A stretch of DNA of 64,000 nucleotides from Pseudomonas paracarnis (GTDB taxonomy: Bacteria; Pseudomonadota; Gammaproteobacteria; Pseudomonadales; Pseudomonadaceae). The stretch lies in the NCBI RefSeq assembly GCF_904063055.1, contig NZ_CAJFCN010000004.1, forward strand, positions 1-64,000, in the 5' to 3' direction. This document shows, piece by piece, positions 1 through 8,300 of this stretch. The notes under the pieces are model-generated. The model made no database searches, was not told the DNA's origin, and saw only the letters and a list, made by a program, of their open reading frames with translations. A program made the translations under genes and the position numbers. The first letter of the stretch is position 1, and each line of letters begins with the position of its first letter.

Positions 1-65
1 CATCATTTCCATACTGATCACCCTGTGTTCTCCTGCTCAAAAATTGAGCAGAAGCAGTTGAACAC

Positions 66-117
66 CTGGGTCAGTTTTCAGTCGGCAGAACAGCCTCTAC
101 TGGGTCAGTTTTCGGTC
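66..117. repeat. Direct repeats CTGGGTCAGTTTTC(A/G)GTC
   Basis: Two 18-base copies lie at 66-83 and 100-117, exactly 34 bases apart and differing at one base. Closely spaced multiple terminal repeats are known from IS21-family ends. The transposase itself would lie to the left, outside the window. Confidence 0.6.
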
Positions 118-150
118 AGCGGCAACATCATGCTGACCGGTCGAAGAGGG

Positions 151-205
151 TGATTCCACTGGAATCACTTAGATGATGGGAGGGAGGGCGATTCCACTGG
201 AATCA
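151..205. repeat. Two copies of palindrome TGATTCCACTGGAATCA
   Basis: The first copy is at 151-167, a 17-base palindrome with arms TGATTCCA and TGGAATCA around a central C. The second, at 190-205, lacks only the first T. Twin operator-like palindromes 38-39 bases apart could bind a dimeric regulator, or they could belong to the neighbouring insertion-sequence end. The function is unknown. Confidence 0.6.
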
Positions 206-336
206 GGTCTCATGAATTTGGTGTGTAAGCGGTTCTTAAGGGGCAAAACACCGGCTCTGTAATTCTGTTTCCTGGCTGACGGGCTTGATGCTCCTATTAA
301 CACTGCTCGCGTGACATCTACATGCAGGAGCAATCC

Positions 337-1119
337 ATGTCTGACCTTTTTCAATTGAATCTCGGCCCATTACGTAGCGACATGAGCCTCACACTGCACA
401 CCCACCACGCAGCTCGCGTTTGGCATGGCAGACCATCGACGGAGGGAAAGAACGGCATTATCGGACTGAGTGGTTTTGTAGCTTTGATGAATAAGATCAG
501 GCGTAGGGCTGAGCAGGATGATCCCTATGCTGACTTTTGGATGATTCAAATTCAAGAAAAGTTAGAGTCATCTAAATCAGAGCTGCAAAACATCAAAATT
601 CGCTTGGACCAATCCATGAGTGGGCTACCTGATGCTTTAAGCGTGGGTGAAAATGTCAATGTGCATCCCGTTACGCTGCCCGTTTTTATTAGCTCACCCT
701 TTGGCTTTTTAGCCGTCTATTTACTCATCGCATACGACGATATCGTTCGACGCTTGTTGTTGGCTCACCACACGGCATTGATGGGGCGGCGGGATATGGA
801 AATCTGGATCAACGCAGGGGGCAAGGTGTTGCGTAGCCTATTCGGGTTGGCGCAACGTTACAAAGTGTCTGGGGCTACTCGCGATGATTTCATCGTTAAC
901 AACGCCGTCGCACGTCAGGCGCGGGAAAAATTTGGAGAGTTGCCACAGGACGTACTGGAAGGAGTTCGTCGCTCGGATTACGCCCCACCGATCTTTCTGC
1001 CTCCGCCGCGGGATGAGCTTCATGGCGACTGCGCCGATGACGACATTCCCAATGCGTTGCGAGATGGTGACGCGGTTATGCCAGAAGCTCCAGAAGGGGA
1101 GCGCTATGGATCATTCTGA
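337..1119 (+). CDS. ICE protein, PFL_4669 / AcaB-like (DUF1845) family
   Basis: This is a conserved protein of PFGI-1/clc-type integrating conjugative elements, placed with the TIGR03761 (PFL_4669) family. The recognisable parts are an N-terminal segment with 'LHTHHAARVWHGR', a central 'GIIGLSGFVALMNKIRRRAEQDDPYADFW'-type block and a helical middle ending in 'RQAREKFGELP'. The ATG at 337 is preferred over the ATG at 322 because CAGGAG at 325-330 is then correctly spaced. Related proteins are thought to act in control of element genes or DNA handling, but the exact role is not established. The gene overlaps the next one by 14 bases, with the next ribosome site lying inside it, so the two are probably co-translated. 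The protein is 260 residues, normal for the family. Confidence 0.8.
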   Translation: MSDLFQLNLGPLRSDMSLTLHTHHAARVWHGRPSTEGKNGIIGLSGFVALMNKIRRRAEQDDPYADFWMIQIQEKLESSKSELQNIKIRLDQSMSGLPDALSVGENVNVHPVTLPVFISSPFGFLAVYLLIAYDDIVRRLLLAHHTALMGRRDMEIWINAGGKVLRSLFGLAQRYKVSGATRDDFIVNNAVARQAREKFGELPQDVLEGVRRSDYAPPIFLPPPRDELHGDCADDDIPNALRDGDAVMPEAPEGERYGSF

Positions 1120-1678
1120 AAGCCTCACTATGCCGTCAGCACCAGAGGATTCAAGGAACTGCGCAAAACACACGCCCTTCCAGCCGCTGCAACAGTCCGC
1201 CTTCTCCGCGTTAGAACACACGGCCTTCCTTAAAGGGCTTTTAAAGCCTTTTAAGGGTAAGGGGGACCTAATGCAATTTGGTGATGATTGCAGTCAGTTA
1301 ATGAACGGTTTGGTGCAGTTGGCTAACGAGCAGGTTTTGGCTCAAGCAGAGCGCTATCCATTTACGTTGTTGCCTATCCGCCTGACGAGGCAGTCCACCG
1401 GGGCAGGGACTGTATTCCTTCGTTGGAGTCGAATGGATCGAAGCAAAATGGGAGTCGAATTATGGGGAGACCTGCTTTTGGATGGCAGGACACCAGATGG
1501 ACTGGTCCCGGAGTTATTAGCCATTGAGCGGCAGCGCGTGACTATTAACATGCAAATTAGCCTGATCCATAGCATCAGCCGCCAAGCGTTCCTTTGCGCT
1601 TCCAAAATTAGTGCTGCGGAGCAAATTTATCAGCGGCGAATCTCTTCGCATCATGGAAGAAACACAACGGAGGGATGA
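1106..1678 (+). CDS. DUF3158 family ICE protein
   Basis: A 190-residue protein of unknown biochemical role that typically sits between the PFL_4669 gene and ssb in Pseudomonas-type conjugative elements. Visible features are 'FSALEHTAFLKGLLKPFKGKG' near the N terminus, a central 'LLPIRLTRQSTGAGTVFLRW' strand-rich part, and a C-terminal helix 'IHSISRQAFLCASKISAAEQ'. The frame is open much further upstream, but ATG 1106 has AGGGGAG at 1095-1101 in front and starts the conserved part. The position in a PFL_4669-DUF3158-ssb run strongly supports the family call, while its job in DNA maintenance is inference. Confidence 0.75.
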   Translation: MDHSESLTMPSAPEDSRNCAKHTPFQPLQQSAFSALEHTAFLKGLLKPFKGKGDLMQFGDDCSQLMNGLVQLANEQVLAQAERYPFTLLPIRLTRQSTGAGTVFLRWSRMDRSKMGVELWGDLLLDGRTPDGLVPELLAIERQRVTINMQISLIHSISRQAFLCASKISAAEQIYQRRISSHHGRNTTEG

Positions 1679-1680
1679 GC

Positions 1681-2070
1681 ATGTCTACCAAGTTTTGGGG
1701 TGAAGGAAACATCGGCACGAAACCAGAGTTCAGGGAATTTGCGAATGGCAACAAAGAGCCCAGGCGATTGCTCCGTCTCAATGTCTATTTTGATAACCCG
1801 GTGCCAAAAGGCGATGGTGAGTATGAGGATCGAGGAGGTTTTTGGGCCAATGTGGAGCTTTGGCACAAAGATGCCGAGCGCTATTCGGAGCTATACAGCA
1901 AAAGCATGAGGGTGGTGGTCATTGGTAGGTTGGTGATGGATAAATGGGAGGATGACAGTGGAGGGGAGTGCAGAGCAATGAAGGTGCAGGCCAGTAGGGT
2001 TGGAGTTCTGCCGCATCGTATTCAGACCGTTCTGATGACAGCCACTGATCAGACTGCCCTAGAAAATTAG
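1681..2070 (+). CDS. ssb: Single-stranded DNA-binding protein (ICE-borne)
   Basis: A short OB-fold single-strand binding protein of about 129 residues. The order 'FWGEGNIGTKPEFREF', 'LRLNVYFDNPVP', 'FWANVELWHKDAERYSELYSKSMRVVVIGRL' and 'KVQASRVGVLPHRI' follows the SSB beta-barrel. It lacks the long acidic tail of the chromosomal SSB, as is usual for conjugative-element copies. It would coat transferred or replicating single-stranded element DNA. GGAGGG at 1669-1674 fits the ATG at 1681 better than the ATG at 1675, which is too close. It overlaps or abuts the DUF3158 stop codon and ends the three-gene run. Confidence 0.85.
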   Translation: MSTKFWGEGNIGTKPEFREFANGNKEPRRLLRLNVYFDNPVPKGDGEYEDRGGFWANVELWHKDAERYSELYSKSMRVVVIGRLVMDKWEDDSGGECRAMKVQASRVGVLPHRIQTVLMTATDQTALEN

Positions 2071-2380
2071 ATTGGCGACATTTTTGGTATCGCTAATATA
2101 GCAAGCCTAGTCGCAGGCAATTGGTGTTCCGGTGGGCGTCTCCAGTGAAGCCCCGAGGGCTGGTCAGATTTCCCGACGCTTGCCGCATCTTCCTGCACGC
2201 TCTCAATCGATCGATTAGCAACGTTTCCTCAGCAGATGATTCGCTCGATAAAACAAAGTGAACGTTGATTCCCGCCGTAAAGAATGCTTCATTAAGAGTA
2301 CTTGAGCAGAGATTTTTATGTGCGGGAAGCAAGAGTGGAGGGGATGACTCGTTGCCATTGGTACGATAGCCGAGTTTTCA
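2071..2380. other. Gene-free spacer between ssb and the convergent small genes
   Basis: No convincing gene was seen on either strand over about 310 bases. It separates the + strand ssb run from the minus-strand genes ending at 2381. No clear terminator hairpin with a T-run was found. Confidence 0.5.
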
Positions 2381-2692
2381 CTACTTCGCAGGTTTGACGG
2401 AAACTACCTCAATGAACCGATATTTCTTCTGTGCCATTTTCTTCGCATCAAGTTCAGCCTGAAGCGTGCTTAATGTATCGACTTCGTAGACAAATAGCTC
2501 GGTGTCCCCTTCAAACACGTTACCTACGCGTAACATGACCTGCAGCTTTGGTACAAATCGTTTGGCCACCTTCCGCGTGCTGGCTACTGTCGAAGGCGCG
2601 ACGACGATGGCATCCGAGTGAATCTGTGGATCCGTTAACTGCTCAGCATGCGCCGATCCAAACAATGCTTGACGCATATCTTCTTCAGTCAT
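2381..2692 (-). CDS. Hypothetical protein (103 residues)
   Basis: A small soluble protein beginning MTEEDMRQALFGSAHAEQ, with a basic middle 'STRKVAKRFVPKLQVMLRVGNVFEG' and a C-terminal 'KYRFIEVVSVKPAK'. I do not recognise the family. The Met at 2692 is chosen because the frame upstream of it is low-complexity and overlaps the intergenic spacer. It is the last gene of a probable three-gene minus-strand operon (3410 to 2381) of unknowns, 19 bases below the preceding gene. Beta-rich spacing of hydrophobic residues suggests a compact fold. No function is assigned. Confidence 0.6.
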   Translation of the reverse strand: MTEEDMRQALFGSAHAEQLTDPQIHSDAIVVAPSTVASTRKVAKRFVPKLQVMLRVGNVFEGDTELFVYEVDTLSTLQAELDAKKMAQKKYRFIEVVSVKPAK

Positions 2693-2711
2693 GATGTTCT
2701 CCGTTAATGAT

Positions 2712-3269
2712 TTATTTTTCCTGAAGAGAGGTAGAAAAAGCACCGAGGGCATCGTCAGTGAGTGCTTTCAGCTCTATCGCCTGCTCACGAATGTAATCCA
2801 GGTTATTTCTGTAGTAGCCTGGCGATCCGGAGCGTTGGATTGCAGGGATTGAATCAAGCCAGTGCTGCATATCTATCAACTGATAAATCAACACCCTTAG
2901 CGGTCGAGCCACAGCTGAAGGAAGTTGCGTGAGTGTAGATGTCGCAGTCAGCAAGTCTGGAATGTGTTTCTGGAAATCTCCATCGTATGGATCGATGTTG
3001 ATGAATTCATCATCCTCGGAATATGAAGGTTCGCTTGTTTCTATGAAACGTTCTAATGAACGATGCATTTTGAGCAGTGGAGCGTAGAAGCTGAGAATGA
3101 GATTTTTCGCTTTTTCACCATCCTCAGCTACCTTGACTCGTCTTTGGTTCCAGTTGGTAATAGCGGGTATAGCGACAGCCACGCAGATGGCTGCAATTGA
3201 GCCTACTGCTTGAACCCACGCGGCCTGTTCTGATGAGGACAAGGCGGACCACCAAAGGATAAGCTCCAT
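2712..3269 (-). CDS. Hypothetical protein with N-terminal membrane segment
   Basis: A 185-residue protein. A hydrophobic stretch at about residues 16-38 ('AWVQAVGSIAAICVAVAIPA') is probably one transmembrane helix. It is followed by 'NWNQRRVKVAEDGEKAKNL' and a long helical cytoplasmic region. The layout of a single N-terminal TM then a helical rod resembles many short phage or island membrane proteins of unknown role. AGGAAA lies upstream of the ATG at 3269. It follows a 42-codon gene by 12 bases, so the genes are probably co-transcribed. Function unknown. Confidence 0.65.
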   Translation of the reverse strand: MELILWWSALSSSEQAAWVQAVGSIAAICVAVAIPAITNWNQRRVKVAEDGEKAKNLILSFYAPLLKMHRSLERFIETSEPSYSEDDEFINIDPYDGDFQKHIPDLLTATSTLTQLPSAVARPLRVLIYQLIDMQHWLDSIPAIQRSGSPGYYRNNLDYIREQAIELKALTDDALGAFSTSLQEK

Positions 3270-3281
3270 ATCAGTTTCCTA

Positions 3282-3410
3282 TTACAGTTCACGCTCGCGG
3301 CGGTGGGTGGCAGCTTTGAGTTGATGTAGCTGCTGTGCCACTTTTCCCCAAGAACGTCTAAACGGATTTTTGGTCGATTCCCACTCTTTTTTCAGTAGAT
3401 GTCGATTCAC
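3282..3410 (-). CDS. Small basic protein (42 residues)
   Basis: A short open frame with a GTG start preceded by GAGGT and ending 12 bases before the next minus-strand gene. It encodes a basic, tryptophan- and lysine-rich peptide beginning VNRHLLKKEWESTKNPFRRS and ending HRRERE-L. Charge, spacing and the Shine-Dalgarno match argue that it is translated as the first gene of the operon. No family is recognised. Confidence 0.5.
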   Translation of the reverse strand: MNRHLLKKEWESTKNPFRRSWGKVAQQLHQLKAATHRREREL

Positions 3411-3600
3411 GTTTGTACACCTCTACTACTTTAACTCTGGGTACAGCGTCAGTGCTTGCAGCGTTTTCTACCTACCTTGATAGCGAAGCGGGGATGGAAA
3501 AAACGAATTAAATCTTGCAGACCTCACACGGCAATCTATATTCAGCTTGAGCTGGATAGCCACATGCCATCTTTTCATTCTCGAATTGCTGGAGAATACC

Positions 3601-4242
3601 TTGAAAAAGCTGTTCGTCGCTTCGACTTGTGTCGCTCTGCTATCTGGTTGTGTCGGTGATTTTGCCCCGACACCGGAATGGCCATGGAAGAAAACATCTC
3701 CATGTTCAGGAGCCTGTACCGACGAAGCGGCCGACAAAGCTTACTCAGATGCGATGACCTATTGCAGTGAGACGCAGGAATATTTCTATCGCGGTGGTAA
3801 GTACATTGCCGGAGGACGTTTTGCTACAGCTGCTGTGGGCACAATTGCAGGAGCTGTATTAGCACCAATCACAAGTGGTACAGCGTCCACTGCTTGGTCA
3901 GGTATCTCAGGTTCTTCTAACGCCTTGCAAGCGTCTATGGATGACAACTTCGCTCAGGCTGCAGCTGTACGTCGCAGAGCAAGCGTTGCCGAAGCAGGGA
4001 AAACTGGGATTCTGGCGTACAGCAATGCGACTACTCCTGGATCAAAGGTCACTATTGCGGTTTCTATGGCTTTTAACTGCAGCGTTGCCGGCGCATCTGC
4101 AGATGCATCCAGCTTGCAGGCAATTGCAGCGGCACCGGTCAATACGCCTAGTGGTTCAGCCGTCACGCCAACTTCGTTTCCGTCGGCTCCCGTGACAGTT
4201 CCTCCTGAAGCTCCCGCCGCGGCCCCCCCTAAAGATAAATAA
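3601..4242 (+). CDS. Putative lipoprotein
   Basis: A 213-residue exported lipoprotein. A TTG start at 3601 with GGAG at 3591-3594 gives an ideal lipoprotein signal: MKKLFVASTCVALLSGC, with lipobox LSGC at residues 14-17. The mature part begins with Cys-rich 'SPCSGACTDEAADKAYSDAMTYCSETQEY', continues with a glycine/alanine-rich 'GGRFATAAVGTIAGAVLAPITSG' that resembles a glycine-zipper, and ends in a Pro/Ala-rich tail 'PVTVPPEAPAAAPPK'. Probable location is the periplasmic face of a membrane. No partner gene is adjacent. Function unknown, though glycine-zipper lipoproteins are often envelope or entry-exclusion proteins. Confidence 0.7.
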   Translation: MKKLFVASTCVALLSGCVGDFAPTPEWPWKKTSPCSGACTDEAADKAYSDAMTYCSETQEYFYRGGKYIAGGRFATAAVGTIAGAVLAPITSGTASTAWSGISGSSNALQASMDDNFAQAAAVRRRASVAEAGKTGILAYSNATTPGSKVTIAVSMAFNCSVAGASADASSLQAIAAAPVNTPSGSAVTPTSFPSAPVTVPPEAPAAAPPKDK

Positions 4243-4385
4243 AGGTACCACCCGTGTTTGCTAGAGCATTAGCGGCTGACCAAGGAGCTTTGGGGAGCAA
4301 CTGAATGAGCTGATGCGGGAATTTAATTTTGCTTACTGCCAGGGGAATTTTCCAAGTGATATTCATCAGGATTTTCCTCAATCAC

Positions 4386-5072
4386 TTAATCAGGTGTAAT
4401 CAACTCCGGTCCCTGATTCCTGACATTACCCACAGCCTTCCCTACCGGAAACCATTCAAATTCCTCTGTTGGACGGCAATGCTCTTTTGCAATTTCTTCA
4501 GCTCGTGACGATGTAATCCCGGGATCAAGCCATTCATTGGCGTACTCCGCTGCCAACACCAAGGGACGGCGATCGTGGATGTCCACCATCCCTTGGTCAC
4601 TTGCGGCGGTGATAATTACGAATCCATCCCCCTCATGAGGTTCGACTCCAGAGTGGACCTCAGCAAGAGCCCCGAAGAACATGGGGCGCCTGCTTTTAAG
4701 ACGGATGAAATAGGGCTGATTCTTCTTCGGATCATTCGGATCTTTTACCCATTCATACCAGCCTTCGCTGGGCACAATCGCACGACCGTTTGGCCACAGC
4801 TGTTTAAAGAACTTTCCGGTGGTAACCGTCTCGACTCTTGCATTGATTGGGTCAGGTCGCTTTCCCTTGGCCCAGAACGGCGCCCATCCCCAGCGCACTG
4901 CATCAATGTGCAAGCTATCCTCATTGGTATGCAACACCTGCACGCGTGTCGTCGGCGCGACATTGAATCGGTTGATCGGCTCCGCATCATAGCCGCTGAA
5001 TAATTCGATCTGAGGACTCAATTCCTCAATAAAGATTGCCATTCCTTCGTACTGCACAAATCGTCCGCACAT
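4386..5072 (-). CDS. yedK: SOS response-associated peptidase (SRAP/YedK/HMCES)
   Basis: A 228-residue SRAP-domain protein that covalently caps abasic sites in single-stranded DNA through Cys2. Visible hallmarks are MCGRF at the N terminus (catalytic Cys after Met removal), 'INARVET' (conserved Asn-Ala-Arg-x-Glu), 'IVPSEGWYEW' with the catalytic Glu, and 'DIHDRRPLVL' carrying the conserved His. The usual motif is IHDRMP, so Arg in place of Met is a mild variation. The length is normal. It sits next to a LexA-controlled umuDC operon, consistent with an SOS or lesion-tolerance role, but no LexA box was seen at its own promoter. Confidence 0.9.
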   Translation of the reverse strand: MCGRFVQYEGMAIFIEELSPQIELFSGYDAEPINRFNVAPTTRVQVLHTNEDSLHIDAVRWGWAPFWAKGKRPDPINARVETVTTGKFFKQLWPNGRAIVPSEGWYEWVKDPNDPKKNQPYFIRLKSRRPMFFGALAEVHSGVEPHEGDGFVIITAASDQGMVDIHDRRPLVLAAEYANEWLDPGITSSRAEEIAKEHCRPTEEFEWFPVGKAVGNVRNQGPELITPD

Positions 5073-5460
5073 AAAACTCTCCGCACGTCAGAAGCCTGGA
5101 ACGGCTGGAACCGATTGCTCTCTACACGATAGACCTTCGCGAGAGAGGTTCGTCGTGACCTTCGATAACCATCAAATAACCGAGGCGGAACTTTGGTTTG
5201 ACCTAACGATAGTCTTGCTCCTATAGCCGGCTTACTCGAATACCGTGATGGGGCGCGCTTGACCTTGGCTGATGATCTCTAGAGCCGCGAAGTCATCAAT
5301 GCATACGGATGGCTTGAACTGGTAGCGGAGGGCGTTCGCGCCTACTTCGAGGGGCTCTGCTGACTCTGCCGCTTGTCAGATATCTCTTACGCAAAATTGA
5401 CCGCATTCTCGTCTCAATATTAACTGTACGTTCATACAGTAATTGTAGAAGGGCAGCGTC
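5073..5460. other. Divergent promoter region between yedK and umuDC
   Basis: No gene is visible in this spacer. It contains the LexA box listed separately, and otherwise AT/GC-mixed sequence with no clear hairpin. Confidence 0.5.
5424..5439 (+). promoter_or_regulatory. LexA box controlling umuDC
   Basis: The sequence CTGT-acgttcat-ACAG matches the CTGT-N8-ACAG LexA consensus with perfect half-sites. It lies 22 bases before the umuD start, where repression by LexA would block transcription. This predicts SOS induction of the operon. Confidence 0.88.
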
Positions 5461-5886
5461 ATGAGCTTCAACATCCTGGGTTCCATAGCTACTGGCGGCG
5501 CTCAGTTGCCTCTGTGCTCGTTTCAGGTGCCGGCGGGCTTTCCGTCGCCGGCGGCCGATCACATCGAGCAGCATATTTCCCTAGATGAAGTGCTCAACAT
5601 CAGGGCACCTCATGTTTACTTGGTGATGATCACAGGCGATAGCATGCAGGGAGTTGGGATTTTCGAAGGCGACTTGGCGATTGTTGATCGCTCGATTGAG
5701 CCGGCTCACGGGAATATTGTGGTGGCGCTGCTGAACAACGATCCTATGTGTAAGCGTCTCTGTAAGCGCGGTAAGGACGTGATTCTGCTATCCGAAAACC
5801 CGAAATATCCGGCTCGATACATTCTGGAAGGTGATGAGCTATCGATCTGGGGCGTGATCACCAGCACAGTGCGCAGTCATGTCTAA
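5461..5886 (+). CDS. umuD: UmuD-like autoproteolytic subunit of DNA polymerase V
   Basis: A 141-residue S24-family protein. On RecA-ssDNA contact it cleaves itself and becomes the processivity/regulatory subunit of the error-prone polymerase. Visible features are the cleavage site Ala25-Gly26 ('VPAGFPSP'), nucleophile Ser61 in 'GDSMQG', and the general-base Lys of 'NNDPMCKRL' at about residue 98. Length and order match UmuD, ImpA, RumA and similar plasmid-borne versions. Expression is governed by the LexA box just upstream. The reading frame overlaps umuC by 8 bases, which implies coupled translation. Confidence 0.92.
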   Translation: MSFNILGSIATGGAQLPLCSFQVPAGFPSPAADHIEQHISLDEVLNIRAPHVYLVMITGDSMQGVGIFEGDLAIVDRSIEPAHGNIVVALLNNDPMCKRLCKRGKDVILLSENPKYPARYILEGDELSIWGVITSTVRSHV

Positions 5887-7153
5887 ATCGCCGGTGTTCG
5901 CACTTGTCGACTGCAACCGCTTCTACGCTAGCTGTGAGCGCGTGTTTCGTCCGGATCTGGCGCGCGTCCCGATCGTCGTCTTGAGTAACAACGATGGCTG
6001 TGTCATTGCACGTAGCTATGAAGCCTCTCCCTTCGTCAAAATGGGCGAACCGTACTTTCAAATTAAGCACAAGCTCAGACAGCACGGGATTGTGGCCTTC
6101 TCGTCGAATTACGCGCTGTACGGGGATATGAGCGAACGAGTGATGACCCTTATCGAGAGCATGGTGCCTGCCGTTGAGATCTACAGTATCGACGAGGCTT
6201 TTGCGGATCTCACAGGGGTGGATGGCCTCGATGCGCTGGGACGTCAGATCCGAGCCCGAGTCCTTCGCTGCACAGGTATTCCTGTTGGCGTTGGCATAGC
6301 CAATACCAAGACGTTGGCAAAATTAGCTAACCACACGGCAAAACGCCTACAGGCTCAGACTGGTGGTGTGGTGAATATCACCGATCCGGTGAAGCGTGAC
6401 TGGGTATTGCGGAATACCGATGTGGCAGAAGTTTGGGGCGTCGGCCGCAAGATGAAACTGCAGCTAAATGCTCTGGGGATCAAGTCAGCTATGGACCTGG
6501 CCAACGCTGATCCGTGGACGCTCCGAAAAAAATTCAGCGTGGTGGTCGAAAAGACCGCTCGGGAGCTGAGTGGTATGCCTTGCCTAGAGCTAGATGAACC
6601 AGATCCTCCAAAGCAAGAGATCTGCTGCAGCCGCATGTTCGGTAAGCGTCTGACGGAGTTAGCCCCAATAAAGGAGGCAGTGGCTACCTACATGATGCGA
6701 GCTTCTGAAAAGCTCCGAGCTCAGAAGTCGTTGTGCAAGAAGGTGCGGGTGTGTATCCGCACGGGCATGTTCAATCCCGAGGAGGCGAAGTATGCCAATG
6801 GAGTTGTGATGGATATGCCATACCCCACTGACGATGTGCGCCTGCTGACTCAGGCGGCGGTAGGTGCGCTTGATCGCATATTTAGACCTGGGTTTAAGTA
6901 CAGCAAAGCTGAGGTGATGTTGCTCAACCTTTGCCAGCCCGGCGAGTACACCGATGATCTGTTCGCTACATCGCAACCCGTGGAGGCCACACGGGTGATG
7001 ACAGTGTTGGATGAGATCAACGGGCGGTGGGGAAGGGGAACATTACGTTCGGCGAGTGTTCCGGTGGGTCCTGATTGGGGTATGCGACGTGAAATGATGA
7101 GTCAGAGTTACACGACTAGGCTTGACCAGCTCTGGTCAGTAGATTGTAAGTGA
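5879..7153 (+). CDS. umuC: UmuC-like Y-family DNA polymerase V catalytic subunit
   Basis: A 424-residue Y-family polymerase that copies past DNA lesions when partnered with cleaved UmuD. The N terminus 'FALVDCNRFYASCERVFRPDL' carries the first catalytic Asp. 'VVLSNNDGCVIARSYEA' follows, and 'EIYSIDEAFADL' holds the catalytic Asp-Glu pair. Helix-hairpin-helix 'EVWGVGRKMKLQLNALGI' and a little-finger region follow. The length is full (E. coli UmuC is 422). It is the second gene of the umuDC operon. Such operons are common cargo of Pseudomonas plasmids and ICEs. Confidence 0.93.
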   Translation: MSKSPVFALVDCNRFYASCERVFRPDLARVPIVVLSNNDGCVIARSYEASPFVKMGEPYFQIKHKLRQHGIVAFSSNYALYGDMSERVMTLIESMVPAVEIYSIDEAFADLTGVDGLDALGRQIRARVLRCTGIPVGVGIANTKTLAKLANHTAKRLQAQTGGVVNITDPVKRDWVLRNTDVAEVWGVGRKMKLQLNALGIKSAMDLANADPWTLRKKFSVVVEKTARELSGMPCLELDEPDPPKQEICCSRMFGKRLTELAPIKEAVATYMMRASEKLRAQKSLCKKVRVCIRTGMFNPEEAKYANGVVMDMPYPTDDVRLLTQAAVGALDRIFRPGFKYSKAEVMLLNLCQPGEYTDDLFATSQPVEATRVMTVLDEINGRWGRGTLRSASVPVGPDWGMRREMMSQSYTTRLDQLWSVDCK

Positions 7154-7156
7154 AGT

Positions 7157-7206
7157 CAGCTATCGGCCAATTGCAGTCATACAGGAAAGGCAGAAAACGA
7201 CCCGGG
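7157..7206. repeat. Degenerate copy of a 'GGCCGATTGC' intergenic palindrome
   Basis: 'AGCTATCGGCCAATTGCAG' is followed by 'AGGAAAGGCAGAAAACGACCC', which resembles the better-preserved copies at 17237 and 55196. It lies just after umuC and may act as an end-of-transcript hairpin, although the arms here are eroded. Confidence 0.4.
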
Positions 7207-7247
7207 GTAGGACCTCGGCCGTTCGGACGCTGCCCTCATTACGACTT

Positions 7248-8165
7248 TCATCTTGAGCCGCTCCCAACTCGTTCCAACCGCAGCTGTATAAATTCCAGCA
7301 ACGCCCGAACCCGCGCGGTCACGGAATGGCGGTGGCTGTACGCGCCAAGCAATTGCAGCGGCGCAGCGCGAAGGTCCAGCGACACTTCCCGCAATCGGCC
7401 CGCGGCAAGATCTTCCTGGCATGGATAGGCTGCCACTATCGCGAAACCGATGCCTTGCCGCGCGCCCGCCAACGCAAGCTCTCCGCTGTTGACACGATAG
7501 CGACTACGCACAGACACCTTCACGATTTCGCCTGTGCCGTCGAGAAACAGCCAGGGCTGGCCCTTCAATGCGCTCAGTGTAGTAATGCACGGCAAGGACT
7601 CTAGTTCGCGCACTTGTCGCGGAGTTCCCGTTTTGGCTAACAGAGCGGGAGCCGCGACCACAATGCTGGGTAGCGTAGCGAGTTCGCGGGTGATGATGGT
7701 GCTGTCATCCTGGCGCCCACGATGGAAGACGATGGAGAGGTCCACGTCTTCCCGGAGCGCTTCTAAACCGGTCAGGCGTGTGTCGCACTCCAATTCGACG
7801 CCGGGATGGAGGCTACAGAATTCGGCCAGGATAGGGGCCAGTAGCCTTGGCGCTTCGCCTGGCATGCACATCCTCAAGGGCCCCCGCAGTTCACGCTGCA
7901 CCGCGCCAAGTTCTTCCTCAGTGGAGAGCAAGGAGTCGAGCAAAGGTTTTGCACGTTCGTAGAGAAGTCTGCCGGCTTCAGTCATGCGCAGGTGGCGAGT
8001 ACTTCGCTCCAGCAAGCGAACGCCCAATCTGCGTTCCAGCGAGGCGACGTGGCGGCTGACGTTAGAAGATGGCAGGGACAGCAGGCGCGCCGCGCCGGCA
8101 AAGCTTTGTGCATCGACGACCGCCACGTATACACGGACGGTGTTCAGGTCGAGGGCATTGCGCAT
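7248..8165 (-). CDS. LysR-family transcriptional regulator
   Basis: A 305-residue LTTR. The N-terminal winged helix-turn-helix reads 'LNTVRVYVAVVDAQSFAGAA' and 'SNVSRHVASLERRLGVRLLERS'. The effector-binding domain contains 'GPLRMCMPGEAPRLLAPIL' and 'ALREDVDLSIVFHRG'. ATG 8165 puts the helix-turn-helix at the usual distance from the start; an upstream ATG at 8198 is possible. It is divergent from a flavin monooxygenase whose GTG starts about 135 bases away, the classic layout for a regulator controlling its neighbour and itself. The inducer is unknown. Confidence 0.85.
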   Translation of the reverse strand: MRNALDLNTVRVYVAVVDAQSFAGAARLLSLPSSNVSRHVASLERRLGVRLLERSTRHLRMTEAGRLLYERAKPLLDSLLSTEEELGAVQRELRGPLRMCMPGEAPRLLAPILAEFCSLHPGVELECDTRLTGLEALREDVDLSIVFHRGRQDDSTIITRELATLPSIVVAAPALLAKTGTPRQVRELESLPCITTLSALKGQPWLFLDGTGEIVKVSVRSRYRVNSGELALAGARQGIGFAIVAAYPCQEDLAAGRLREVSLDLRAAPLQLLGAYSHRHSVTARVRALLEFIQLRLERVGSGSR

Positions 8166-8300
8166 GATTATCCCGATTAAGGTATTAAAGTCGCCCATTT
8201 TTACATAATAGTTCTCCCCATTGACGGAATCTAAGATGCTGTCTCGTCCGATGGGTTGTCGCCGATGGCGCGTTGGGGCGGATTGAATAGGAGATCCAGC

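Larger units (their letters stand above)
1..336. other. Gene-free left edge with insertion-sequence-like repeats
   Basis: No complete gene is visible here. An ATG reading leftwards on the minus strand at 12-10 (Met-Glu-Met-Met) runs off the window edge and could be the start of a transposase, but four codons cannot show that. The stretch holds an 18-bp imperfect direct repeat and two copies of a 16-17-bp palindrome, listed separately. This arrangement looks like the terminal region of an insertion sequence, possibly IS21-like, which is an inference from repeat layout only. Confidence 0.35.

Noticed and set aside
4386..5072. LexA control of yedK
   Set aside because: No CTGT-N8-ACAG or close variant was found near its start at 5072.
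7847..8180. Several + strand frames opposite the LysR gene
   Set aside because: They follow the GC-rich codon pattern of the real minus-strand gene and encode Arg/Ser-rich nonsense.
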